Positions 24,328 to 32,651 of a DNA stretch of 55,862 bases are shown here, piece by piece. The stretch comes from Clostridiaceae bacterium (GTDB taxonomy: Bacteria > Bacillota > Clostridia > DSM-8532). The notes beneath the pieces are model-generated. The model was not told the DNA's origin, did no database searches, and worked only from the letters and a program-made list of their open reading frames with translations. The stretch is from the NCBI GenBank assembly GCA_012521105.1, contig JAAYNA010000097.1, positions 1 to 55,862 of the forward strand, in the 5' to 3' direction. How positions within the stretch are numbered: the first letter of the stretch is position 1; each line of letters starts with the position of its first letter. The translations under genes were made by a program, and so were the position numbers.

Positions 24328-26346
24328 TCAGAATATTTTATTTATCTCTTCTGAAAAATTAATCAGCTGCTTTGCGCTGACTAAAATAAAAGGAACTAAC
24401 AGATAAAGAAAAATAGTTGCTCCCATCGGTATAAATGCAATAAACTTTCCCCATGCGCCCTTCTTGTTGACCATTATTTCATTGTCCTGTTTCCTCTTTT
24501 CCTGATAATACTCTCTTTCCAGCTTAAGCTCGTCAAAGGCCTGTTCTACTGTAATCTTATCAGCCGCAGAAATAAGATTTTCTACAATTCTCACGAATGG
24601 AGGATATGGCTCGTCAATCATTAATTGCTCCAGTGCTTGTCTGTCACCATATTCATAGTTGTTAATGCATTTTTGAATTGAAGGCCTAAATATTTCTGCA
24701 AATTGTTCCATCCAGTGCAGAATATCTTCTACGTTTATTCTATCGATGTGCATTAACATCAGGATTATTGTATGAAATTGCTTTACTTCATCTTCCATGG
24801 TCATTTTTAATATGTATTCCCTGAACAGCAGCATCCAGTAGGGTAAGTAATACGAAACAACAGAGAGAGCCAGGCATATTAAAAGCTCCCACCATTTGAA
24901 ACTGTGCGCCCTGTATTTTTCAATTTTTTTGAGAATTCTATGCGCTGCAATAGCTGCCTGGTTTGAATTGCTGTAATTTTCATCAAGCATAATCCTTTCT
25001 TCTAACTCATGATAAGTTACTTTCCTGTTCCTGAATTCTTTAATATACTTTCTGTCACTTTCTATAAGATTAAGTTCAGCCTCCTTATCAATATGAGGGT
25101 GGTAATCAGCCATTTTTAAATTCAATGATGAATATAGAATATTGTACCTTACAATGAAATGAACATTAAAAATAATACCGATACTGAGTATAAAAGCTAT
25201 TATTGCGTATAAATTCTGCTTTAATATAAATTCACGGATATTCATTTGAGAAGCCGTTTTGCTTAATAGTCTTTCATATCTTAATGATTTAGAGTACTTT
25301 TTATCCAGTACAATGTCGGTAATGTGTTTTATTGGTTGTATTTTCAGTAATGCTGCCAACAACCTGCTTTTTAAAGGTGCATACTCAGCATCGGTCTGGA
25401 GCCTTCCAATTAATTGATAGGCTGCTATTACAAGTGAAAATAACACAACTACGGCAATAAAACCGTACGCCCCGTCATAATATTCATGCAGTTCGGGAAT
25501 ATTTGTTACAGCCCACTTTCTTAACGGAGTTAAGGTGAATATTGGAAATACTGCTATTGTTGAAAGACTCCGAAACAGATAACCAAGTTTTTCGCGCCTT
25601 AACAACTCCATATTTATTTCCTGTTTTAAATAGTTCAGATTACTGAGGTAAACAGATCTTCCTTCCGGTGACTTGTCTCCAAAGCGCTGTACAAGGTAAC
25701 TCATAGCAATAAAAGTTCTCATATACTTGTTTGCTACAGCTTCATTTAACTGATCGATACGATCATCTACATCGGTATCTGTCAGAACCTCATACATCCT
25801 GTTTGCATGAAGAGACATTTCATAACCGCATTCGCTTATACTGTCGTAAATTGCCTCATCAATCATTCCATGTTCGTGATAGTGATGCCTTACGTTTATC
25901 AGAAAAACTTCAAATTGTTTCAATAATTTGTTATCAAGTTTATCAACCAGTATTTTTATTATCTGGTTATGCAATATATATACTGTAAACATGGAGATTA
26001 AAACCGAATACAGGTTCGGGCTTAAAAAAAGCAGAATAATCAGTAACAGAAAAGAAACACCCAGGGATATATATGTGAATCGCATTGTTTTTCGGCTGAT
26101 AGTCCAGTCATCTGATAAATCCAGTATCTCTATACGCCTTCTTATCTTATTCATGTATTTCCTTAACAGAGTAAATTTCATTGCCAATCCATAGGATGAA
26201 TATAAAAAGTCTTTTTTCATCCTTAAATTGACCTTAATATCATTTTTCTTTCTGAGCCTTAAAATTAAAACATAAGCAATAACAAAGATAACTATAGACA
26301 GTACAAGGGCTATTACTAAAACTGTTATCAGAATGTTCTCCTTCAC
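24328..26346 (-). CDS. Tad-like inner-membrane platform, TadB-TadC type tandem protein
   Basis: A 672-residue membrane protein that looks like two T2SSF/TadB-TadC platform units joined. One membrane helix is at the very start (7-29). A first unit has a helix pair at about 90-135, a soluble helical block with RHHYHEHGMIDEAIYDSI, and membrane helices near 265 and 300. A second unit has membrane helices near 385 and 495, a soluble block (HTIILMLMHIDRINVEDILHWMEQFAE, then ADKITVEQAFDELKLE) and a last pair near 640-660. In other Tad systems these are two genes. It starts with GTG overlapping the ATPase stop (GTGA), so the two are coupled. Its partner would be the ATPase encoded just upstream. Confidence 0.72.
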   Translation of the reverse strand: MKENILITVLVIALVLSIVIFVIAYVLILRLRKKNDIKVNLRMKKDFLYSSYGLAMKFTLLRKYMNKIRRRIEILDLSDDWTISRKTMRFTYISLGVSFLLLIILLFLSPNLYSVLISMFTVYILHNQIIKILVDKLDNKLLKQFEVFLINVRHHYHEHGMIDEAIYDSISECGYEMSLHANRMYEVLTDTDVDDRIDQLNEAVANKYMRTFIAMSYLVQRFGDKSPEGRSVYLSNLNYLKQEINMELLRREKLGYLFRSLSTIAVFPIFTLTPLRKWAVTNIPELHEYYDGAYGFIAVVVLFSLVIAAYQLIGRLQTDAEYAPLKSRLLAALLKIQPIKHITDIVLDKKYSKSLRYERLLSKTASQMNIREFILKQNLYAIIAFILSIGIIFNVHFIVRYNILYSSLNLKMADYHPHIDKEAELNLIESDRKYIKEFRNRKVTYHELEERIMLDENYSNSNQAAIAAHRILKKIEKYRAHSFKWWELLICLALSVVSYYLPYWMLLFREYILKMTMEDEVKQFHTIILMLMHIDRINVEDILHWMEQFAEIFRPSIQKCINNYEYGDRQALEQLMIDEPYPPFVRIVENLISAADKITVEQAFDELKLEREYYQEKRKQDNEIMVNKKGAWGKFIAFIPMGATIFLYLLVPFILVSAKQLINFSEEINKIF

Positions 26347-28199
26347 GAGGCTTCACCCCAGCTAAAGTATTGATTTAAATAGGATTTAAACTCTTCCTGT
26401 TCTCCTTTGGTTAAATTTCTCATTATAGAACTAATCTGCATATTGCTTGGAGGAAAACATGCTTTGTATTTGCCATCATCAAAAACTACAATATCCCTTG
26501 TTTCAAATACTTTTCTGTCAGTCATTCGTATGAAGAATTCACGGGTAACGTTAAAAAAATCATTCAGGTTAACCTCACCGTTAGCAGATGAAATTTCGGG
26601 ATAATCGGTATTATCAACGGGAATTATTTCTGTAATTCTTTCGATGTATCTATGCCCTGAAATATCCTTGTTCATATGAATGTCGAAATTTACCACATCT
26701 GCCACCTGCTGTTCTGCAATCTTCTCATTTGTAAATACACCGGTTTGTAACAGATTATTTCTAAGAGCTTTCACCAAATCCACCGTTGTTTTGGCATGGT
26801 GAGTAAATAAAGTAAAAAGGCTTGCAACTTGTGCCATCTGTATCATCAATGCGCTGACAGGTGCTGTAGCAACTTCACCCAGTATATTTACCGTACCGTC
26901 TGTTTTCTTCTGAAGGTCCAGTCCTTCCTGTCCCGATACTGTTGTTGTCTCTCTGAAAGTGAGAATATTTCTTTCAGGATAGATTTTCCTAAGATGCAGC
27001 TCGAAAGCCATTTCCTGAATTCTTAATGTAAAGGCAGGACTTATGAATTTTATAACAGACATTAGAAGCGTTGTTTTTCCGCTGCCCTGGGCTCCTGTAA
27101 TTGCTGTAACACGGCAGCCTTTTATAAGCCACTTAATCAATCCGATTGGAATTTCACTTTTATCATCGGTAATTAACTCTTCTATTTCAGCTCTTTCTAT
27201 GCTGTCAAACTTTCTTACAAAGAATGCCCATGACTCTGCAAAAGGTGGTCTTACAACAACAACCCTGCTTCCGTCCTTCATTTCATTTACCTTATAACCA
27301 TTGCTTTCACTGAGCTGGCCAGGGTAATTATAGCGGTATATGTTTTTGCATACACGAATTAACTCTTTCTCTGAGCCAAAGCTTAAAAAAGACAGATGAA
27401 TTGTTTTACCTTTAAAAAAAATCCAAACAGAATCATAGTTCGATGGCAGCTTTGATACAATGGAGAGGCTGACAGTTAAATCTATTTCTTCATGGAATGT
27501 CGGTGGTATTCCCGACACCCCTCCCGATACGCCATCTATACGCATATCCCTTATTTCATCAATTACCCCAAATCCCTTGTATAACTGATAGATCCTTTGG
27601 GACAGGATATTAAGCTTGTCCTCAAACCCGTTTATAAAGCTTTGTTTTACAAAAATACTTTCAATTTGCTCGGCAGTTATTACATAAGATATACCTTCCC
27701 CGATAACCTCAGGACTTGCGAGGTTGTTTTCCAGAATAAACTTTTCCAAAGCTCTATAGCCATATTTTTTCTTATAATGGTATAGAAGTATTTCAAATTT
27801 GTCCTGTGCTGTTAGTTTTTTGTGGTTATCGAAGCTAATTATACTGTTAATATTGTTTTCATCTATATTGTAAGATTTTACAAGAATATCTTTTAAAAAA
27901 TCCTTAACATAATTCTTTGCATTTATATCACCATAAGCACAGTTTTTTAAAGCCCTGCGAAGCTGATTCTTATTGTGCATTCTCTTCTCAAACTCTTCTT
28001 TTGAAATATTCAAATCATACAAATTGGTTTTCAAAATCTCGTTAAATGCACCTTTTATATACGAAAGAATTGATTCTATGGAATATCGATCTTCTTCGTA
28101 ATCCATAACTGTGTTTTTAACTTTAGCAGCACCTTTAAAATACAATATAATGAAAGCAAATATTGCTATAATTATCAGTGATAACAGAACCTCATTCAT
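26343..28199 (-). CDS. Divergent TadA/CpaF-type secretion ATPase with N-terminal membrane helix
   Basis: A 618-residue type II/IV secretion ATPase. The core (about residues 200-600) has Walker A in GAQGSGKTTLL (near 372), an Asp-box region FRETTTVSG, a Walker B region VNILGEVATAPVSALMIQ, and the histidine box LFTHHAKT. These match TadA/CpaF in order but differ strongly from the orthodox CpaF encoded at 35789-37054. Unusually, residues 5-21 form a membrane helix, so the ATPase is tethered. It would power assembly through the platform encoded next. TAA of the upstream gene directly precedes ATG. Confidence 0.85.
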   Translation of the reverse strand: MNEVLLSLIIIAIFAFIILYFKGAAKVKNTVMDYEEDRYSIESILSYIKGAFNEILKTNLYDLNISKEEFEKRMHNKNQLRRALKNCAYGDINAKNYVKDFLKDILVKSYNIDENNINSIISFDNHKKLTAQDKFEILLYHYKKKYGYRALEKFILENNLASPEVIGEGISYVITAEQIESIFVKQSFINGFEDKLNILSQRIYQLYKGFGVIDEIRDMRIDGVSGGVSGIPPTFHEEIDLTVSLSIVSKLPSNYDSVWIFFKGKTIHLSFLSFGSEKELIRVCKNIYRYNYPGQLSESNGYKVNEMKDGSRVVVVRPPFAESWAFFVRKFDSIERAEIEELITDDKSEIPIGLIKWLIKGCRVTAITGAQGSGKTTLLMSVIKFISPAFTLRIQEMAFELHLRKIYPERNILTFRETTTVSGQEGLDLQKKTDGTVNILGEVATAPVSALMIQMAQVASLFTLFTHHAKTTVDLVKALRNNLLQTGVFTNEKIAEQQVADVVNFDIHMNKDISGHRYIERITEIIPVDNTDYPEISSANGEVNLNDFFNVTREFFIRMTDRKVFETRDIVVFDDGKYKACFPPSNMQISSIMRNLTKGEQEEFKSYLNQYFSWGEAS

Positions 28200-29012
28200 T
28201 TAATTCACCTGCCGTGCCGTTCTTGTATCTGCTATGCCAAGAACTGATAAAATCGATTCTGCTGTTTCTCTAACGCCGGTAATGAAATTATTGTGTATAT
28301 CATTTCTATCTGCCTCAAGATTTTTTATAAAGAAATCTACTACCCTGCTTTCAATGCATGCATCTGCAAATTCTGTACTGTAAGGTATTGCATATACATT
28401 GTTAAGGCAAAACCTCTTTTTTATCTTTTTTATGTTAAACCTTGAATTTACATCGTACTTTCCTAATATAATTAAAGACTTTTCTCTGTAATCACTATAA
28501 TCTTTCAAATAGTTTTCAATGGTATTTGGGTTCTGACAGAGGTTAACAACTACTAAGTTTGAATTTTTAATAATTGTTTCAGATATTTCATTATTACCGG
28601 GCGCTGTATCTATAAAAATGAGATCATAATAAAGGGCAGCCGATTGAAGGATTAGCCGGATTGTTTCCTTCAGGTTGTTTTGGTAGATATTCCTGTTGGT
28701 ATTTCTTGTACCTATTAAAAGATCCAGCCTGTTTTTTAACACAGTTGTTGTGTAACTTGATATTTCGTCCTTTTCTATTCTGTTGAATTTAATAAACCTG
28801 CTTAATGCATCAATTCCTGTATCTGAAAAATCCATAAGGCTGTGCTCCATGTAGGACTCGTCAATAAACGCAGATTCAAGCGTGCTCCTGTCAAAGTGGT
28901 TGTGAGCTACAAGAATACGCAGACGGTATTTAAGTGCAATAAAAAGTGCTACAGCAATCATATTATTTGTAGTTCCAATCTGATGGTAATTGCTCCAGAA
29001 TGAAACCTGCAA
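28200..29012 (-). CDS. TadZ/CpaE-like ParA-family protein with degenerate P-loop
   Basis: A 270-residue MinD/ParA-like protein. The N-terminus MQVSFWSNYHQIGTTNN sits where the deviant Walker A (KGGVGKTT) belongs. G13, T14 and T15 are kept but the lysines are lost, so ATP hydrolysis is doubtful. The LIFIDTAPGNNEISE strand (near 133) matches the ParA Walker B/switch region, and the SNLVVVNLCQNPNTIENYL segment follows as in TadZ. TadZ/CpaE proteins place the pilus machine at a cell pole or site. It starts with TTG, five bases after GGGGGAT. It lies directly after the previous ParA-like gene. Confidence 0.72.
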   Translation of the reverse strand: MQVSFWSNYHQIGTTNNMIAVALFIALKYRLRILVAHNHFDRSTLESAFIDESYMEHSLMDFSDTGIDALSRFIKFNRIEKDEISSYTTTVLKNRLDLLIGTRNTNRNIYQNNLKETIRLILQSAALYYDLIFIDTAPGNNEISETIIKNSNLVVVNLCQNPNTIENYLKDYSDYREKSLIILGKYDVNSRFNIKKIKKRFCLNNVYAIPYSTEFADACIESRVVDFFIKNLEADRNDIHNNFITGVRETAESILSVLGIADTRTARQVN

Positions 29013-29015
29013 TTT

Positions 29016-29690
29016 TTATCCCCCTATCTGTGCTTTATTTAACGCTTTTAAGGTTTTTCTCCGATCTTTGTCTAATATTTCGGTTATACATTCAACCAGC
29101 ATATTTCTATAGTCTATTGGAATTTTTGTAAATTTAAAAATATCATCATATTGGGTTAAAAGCCTTGTTGAATATTCCACATCATTTAACGGAAACTCAT
29201 ATTTGGCAAGCAGATTTGTAAACTGACCGGCCTGCAGTAATGAATCAATATACCTGGGCCGAATTTTCCCATGCGCTATATCCCTGATAATTCGAATAGA
29301 ATCAATACCTGTGGACAAATTCTTAAGCCAAAGAGAAAGTGGTATGGTATGATGCCTGTTGCAGTCGGTGACAATGAACAACACCTTCAAAAGCTTTACC
29401 TCTTCATAAGTTTCGGAATTAACACCAAAATCAATCAAAATAACCGAGTAATCATTTAAAGGAAGATTGCTTAAGGGTGTGTTCTGACAGCCTAAATAAA
29501 AATCAACGCCTCTGTATTCAAGCCTGTCTTCTGATGTTTGGGCAGGAACAGAAAAGCTTAGTTCCTGTTCATTGGATTTATCAATTACCGCAATTTTCTC
29601 CCCAAATATATAAAGAATTCTTGACAGATACAGTATAATATCAGATTTGCAAAAGCCTGTAAAACCAATTATCGTAGTATTAATACTCAT
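29016..29690 (-). CDS. Second ParA/TadZ-like protein of the Tad-like operon
   Basis: A 224-residue protein beginning MSINTTIIGFTGFCKSDIIL. Residues 9-16 (GFTGFCKS) read as an altered Walker A that keeps the lysine and serine, and FGEKIAVIDKSNEQE follows where ParA proteins have the first switch. YSVILIDFGVNSET (near 85) is the Walker B strand. The rest is helical. The open frame extends 33 codons upstream into the CpaB-like gene, but AAGGA seven bases before 29690 and the loss of a 71-base overlap favour this start. It is probably a cargo-positioning or regulatory partner of the neighbouring TadZ-like protein. No biochemical role can be read from sequence alone. Confidence 0.65.
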   Translation of the reverse strand: MSINTTIIGFTGFCKSDIILYLSRILYIFGEKIAVIDKSNEQELSFSVPAQTSEDRLEYRGVDFYLGCQNTPLSNLPLNDYSVILIDFGVNSETYEEVKLLKVLFIVTDCNRHHTIPLSLWLKNLSTGIDSIRIIRDIAHGKIRPRYIDSLLQAGQFTNLLAKYEFPLNDVEYSTRLLTQYDDIFKFTKIPIDYRNMLVECITEILDKDRRKTLKALNKAQIGG

Positions 29691-29718
29691 TTTTTTCATC
29701 CTTTTTCTTTGTAATAAA

Positions 29719-30657
29719 CTAATTGAACAATCCTGCATCTTCCCCATCAGAGGTTTCACTAATTGCATCTTCTTTACCGGTTTTATCAAGTTCGTGAGAT
29801 TGGATTATTTCTTTATTTTTGGATATCTCTTCGCTGACCCATGTTGTAACTTTACTGATATTTTCTTCTGTAATTGAGTTTAGATTTCTTTCAAGAGCAG
29901 CCCTTAATTCCCTTGCAAGTGCATCAGATGCTTTGTCAACAATGTTTGGATCTTTACGCATTAAATCAAGTACGTCCTCGTTTGCAGCATAAAATGGTAT
30001 TGCAGCCTCCTGCAATTCTGGCATGATATATTTGGCAACATATATTTTTGTTCCCGGATGGATGTAGGCATCAATTATTGCACTGCTTATATTAAGGATT
30101 TCTGATTCGTTAAGCCATAGTCTGACAGTATTGTCTTCCAGCATTATATCCTTGATCTGCTTTTTACTTAACACTATATAATTCTCACCATTGGGAAAAA
30201 GAATCCGTACATCAATAAAATCCCCCTTATTTTGGTTTGTTTGAATAAGGAACATATTAAATTCCTGTTCACGCAAATCATTTTCCAGTTTTTCATCTGC
30301 AACCGACATTTTAAAAACAGGTATTCCTGATGGAAGAAAAACAGTGTTAATCTTTCCGATGTCAGATTCATCAAGAAGCTCCCTCTGTGGAATATCCAGT
30401 TTAATTTCAATTATTTCAAACATTTCCTGTGTTAGAACCGTTCCAAAAGGTATATCCTGCTTTGGAACAAAGGCACGTCTTTTCAGTGAATACAAATCCA
30501 ATTTAAGCTGTTCCATTTCTTCTTCAAATGCTTTTACTGCTTCATTAAGTTTAGTTTTATACACATAATAAGAACCAAAGAATAGAATACAAAATATAAT
30601 TAATACGAGTATTATAATAAAAATAGAAAACGTTCTTTTTCTTCTAAAAAAGGCCAT
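29719..30657 (-). CDS. CpaB/RcpC-like SAF-domain protein
   Basis: A 312-residue protein with a basic start, one membrane helix (about 10-30), a short coiled coil (35-56), and a SAF domain (about 60-125: AFVPKQDIPFGTVLTQEMF, then FLPSGIPVFKMSV). RcpC/CpaB-like features follow to residue 180 (FIDVRILFPNGENYIVLSKK). In Tad systems this protein lies outside the membrane around the channel and is thought to bind wall or polysaccharide. The C-terminal 80 residues are a charged helical tail (ALARELRAALERNLNSITEEN, then DKTGKEDAISETSDGEDAG). It follows the kinase-fusion gene by 33 bases. Confidence 0.78.
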   Translation of the reverse strand: MAFFRRKRTFSIFIIILVLIIFCILFFGSYYVYKTKLNEAVKAFEEEMEQLKLDLYSLKRRAFVPKQDIPFGTVLTQEMFEIIEIKLDIPQRELLDESDIGKINTVFLPSGIPVFKMSVADEKLENDLREQEFNMFLIQTNQNKGDFIDVRILFPNGENYIVLSKKQIKDIMLEDNTVRLWLNESEILNISSAIIDAYIHPGTKIYVAKYIMPELQEAAIPFYAANEDVLDLMRKDPNIVDKASDALARELRAALERNLNSITEENISKVTTWVSEEISKNKEIIQSHELDKTGKEDAISETSDGEDAGLFN

Positions 30658-30690
30658 ATTTGTTCACCTGCTATTTATTACTCTTTTAAT

Positions 30691-32073
30691 TTAAAATATT
30701 TTCCGGTATATGCTTTCAATCTCTTTGTTTATTAAAGAATCGGTTTTCCACGGGTTTATAGCGTATGGAATGGTTATAATATTTATATTTCTAAAGTAAG
30801 ATCTTATTATGTTAATAGATTTTTTGTCCTGCATTGGGAATGAAATATATGTGTTTGGTAGTTTTAGAATGCTTTCGTATTTATTAACAAATAAATCCAC
30901 AGCATGTATCTTCCAGTCTGCTCCGGGTGCTATGATAACTCTTACATCACTTCTTGGCATTAATTTTGAAATGTATTCATCATGAATGCCATAATCCAGT
31001 AATATATAGTCGTACTCTGCCCTCCTGAAACTGTCAATTTTCTCTGTTCCCATTGATGGGTATATACTTAATCCCTTAACTTGATAAAAACCCTTTTTCT
31101 TTAATTGTGACTCTTTATTCAACAGCATGCAAAGATCTAAAGTGTCACCACTTTCATAATATTCCAGCACAGCTGTTTTAAAACCTTTATTTTTAAGCCA
31201 CATACCAAATAACATACAGAAGTGAGTTACCCCAACACCTCTTTGGATACCCGAAACGCTTATTTCTATTGCATTTTTGCCCATAGGCTGATATATAGGC
31301 TGTCTTCTATTCTTCCACGAGCTAATAGCATTTTTAATTTCATCCACATTCATAAATCGTTCATCAGGGTCTTTTGCTATACATTTCAGAATAAGTGAAC
31401 TAAAATTTCTTGAAACACCTGCATCCTCCAGTAAATCTTTCATTTGAAGTTCATTACATTTTAATGGATGAATTCCGGTAACCAAATGAAAAATGGTCAT
31501 ACCAAAATTATATATATCGGTTCTGACATCGGTCTGTCCCGACCCATACTGTTCAGGTGCTGCATATCCTGGCGTTCCAAGATAAACGGTATCATCTCTG
31601 TTGCTTTGCTTGAATTGTCTGGCCGAACCAAAGTCAATCAATTTAACAGTATCGTCTTCCAGAACTATTAAATTGGACGGCTTCAAATCTCTATAAATAA
31701 TTGGTTCAGGGCTGATGTTGTGAAGGTAGGAAAAGGCATCCAGAATCTGTATTGCCCAATAATAAACTCTTTTTTCGTCTATTTTGCCATAAAACTCAAT
31801 TAGCTTTTGCAAATTTGGGCCTTCATAATAATCAAAAACTACAATTGTTTTATCATACTCCCTGACTACATCGACAACACGTGGAAAAGCAGGATGATTC
31901 AACTTTTTCAGAACAGTTAGCTCGTTTTCGGCGAATTCATCATTTGAGGGGAATATTTTAATTGCCCAGGGCGTTTTCAAATTAACATGATATGCCTTAT
32001 ATACTTCACCAGAACCTCCTGAACCCAGTTTTTCAACAACTTGATATTTACCACTTACTACTTTTCCTATCAT
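30691..32073 (-). CDS. Hanks-type Ser/Thr kinase fused to a MinD/CpaE-like pseudo-ATPase domain
   Basis: First gene of the Tad-like operon, 460 residues. Residues about 8-250 are a complete protein kinase: glycine loop GSGGSGEVY (17-25), K39 of AIK, E51 in helix C, catalytic YRDLKPSN (D129, K131, N134; the usual HRD is YRD), DFG at 147-149 and APE at 172-174. A linker (about 251-268) leads to a domain of roughly 190 residues. It opens VSGIQRGVGVTHFC (275-284 where MinD has KGGVGKTT), lacks the P-loop lysine, and has YDYILLDYG (near 355) as the Walker B strand. There is no membrane span, PASTA or sensor domain. Substrates may be the other Tad-like proteins. GAGGA favours the ATG at 32073 over one two codons earlier. 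Confidence 0.85.
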   Translation of the reverse strand: MIGKVVSGKYQVVEKLGSGGSGEVYKAYHVNLKTPWAIKIFPSNDEFAENELTVLKKLNHPAFPRVVDVVREYDKTIVVFDYYEGPNLQKLIEFYGKIDEKRVYYWAIQILDAFSYLHNISPEPIIYRDLKPSNLIVLEDDTVKLIDFGSARQFKQSNRDDTVYLGTPGYAAPEQYGSGQTDVRTDIYNFGMTIFHLVTGIHPLKCNELQMKDLLEDAGVSRNFSSLILKCIAKDPDERFMNVDEIKNAISSWKNRRQPIYQPMGKNAIEISVSGIQRGVGVTHFCMLFGMWLKNKGFKTAVLEYYESGDTLDLCMLLNKESQLKKKGFYQVKGLSIYPSMGTEKIDSFRRAEYDYILLDYGIHDEYISKLMPRSDVRVIIAPGADWKIHAVDLFVNKYESILKLPNTYISFPMQDKKSINIIRSYFRNINIITIPYAINPWKTDSLINKEIESIYRKIF

Positions 32074-32202
32074 TTGCATTCCTCACAATTCCTTTTCAAA
32101 ACCTTTCCCACAACAGACGGGGAGTTAAAAATCTGTTGAAACTGTCAGGTAATTTCCTCTGCTGGTTTAAAGTGGTATGTTGCAAACAATAGAGTAATTC
32201 AC

Positions 32203-32231
32203 ATTTTAATACAGGTAAATGACAGATGCAA
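32203..32231 (-). promoter_or_regulatory. Candidate sigma-A promoter of the kinase/Tad-like operon
   Basis: Minus-strand TTGCAT (32226-32231) and TAAAAT (32203-32208) are 17 bases apart. The -10 box is good and the -35 box is weak. It is the same -35 as before the SSB-like gene. Transcription would begin near 32196 and cover all ten genes to 21848; no terminator is evident within that stretch. Confidence 0.5.
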
Positions 32232-32278
32232 ACACTGTATTTGGTAATATGTGGAATATTGTTTAAGGTTTTTGTATG

Positions 32279-32363
32279 AAAAAGCTATTTTTTTGAGCGA
32301 ATAAAGAATTTATCTACTAAATATTGAATAAAAAGTCTATTTTTTGGTGCAAAAAGTTATTTT
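32279..32363. repeat. Three phased A-tract/T-tract repeats upstream of the kinase promoter
   Basis: The pattern AAAAAG, one to three bases, then TATTTT occurs at 32279-32294, 32330-32345 and 32351-32363. The A-runs begin 51 and 21 bases apart, close to five and two helical turns, so the tracts face the same side of the helix. They lie 48-132 bases upstream of the -35 box and could bend DNA or bind a regulator. Confidence 0.4.
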
Positions 32364-32385
32364 ACATTTTGGTTGATGATGCATA

Positions 32386-32437
32386 AATAAAAAAAGGACA
32401 GCTATTGAGCATTATAATTAGCTCAATAGCTGTCCTT
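32386..32437 (-). terminator. Strong terminator after frr and the 64-residue gene
   Basis: A perfect 17-base-pair stem (32394-32410 with 32421-32437) with a ten-base loop. In the minus-strand RNA the stem is followed by a run of U (32386-32396). It ends the frr transcript. Confidence 0.9.
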
Positions 32438-32455
32438 ATGAGCAATAAACGTATA

Positions 32456-32650
32456 TTATGGTTTACAAACAAGAATTGTCATTGGATAATGATTCGGATA
32501 AACTAATAAAACCCTGAAATCATCATCTGCGTTTAGATTTTTGCAACGTGGAGGGCATGTAACAGTCACTCTGTAATCTGTAATACCTTTTTGTAAGAGT
32601 ACCGTCTTAGCCTCTTTAAGTGTCATTCCGGTAAGAAACAATTCATTCAT
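32456..32650 (-). CDS. Small 64-residue protein after frr, PASTA-like start, function unknown
   Basis: The gene starts one base after the frr stop with GGAAG six bases before ATG, so it is translated from the frr message. Residues 8-31 (GMTLKEAKTVLLQKGITDYRV) look like half a PASTA domain or a similar beta-alpha unit. The centre holds CPPRC (C32, C36) and the end is VCKP (C62), so a metal site or a disulfide is possible. There is no signal peptide. I do not recognise a named family. Its tight fit between frr and the terminator says it is a real, expressed gene. Confidence 0.65.
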   Translation of the reverse strand: MNELFLTGMTLKEAKTVLLQKGITDYRVTVTCPPRCKNLNADDDFRVLLVYPNHYPMTILVCKP

Positions 32651-32651
32651 A

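Larger units (their letters stand above)
32080..32455. other. Intergenic region: kinase promoter and leader, A/T-tract repeats, terminator
   Basis: No gene seen in these 376 bases. From the kinase start outward the region holds a 120-base leader with a seven-base-pair hairpin (32111-32117 with 32132-32138), a promoter (32203-32231), three phased A/T-tract repeats (32279-32363), and the terminator of the rpsB-side genes (32386-32437). Confidence 0.7.
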
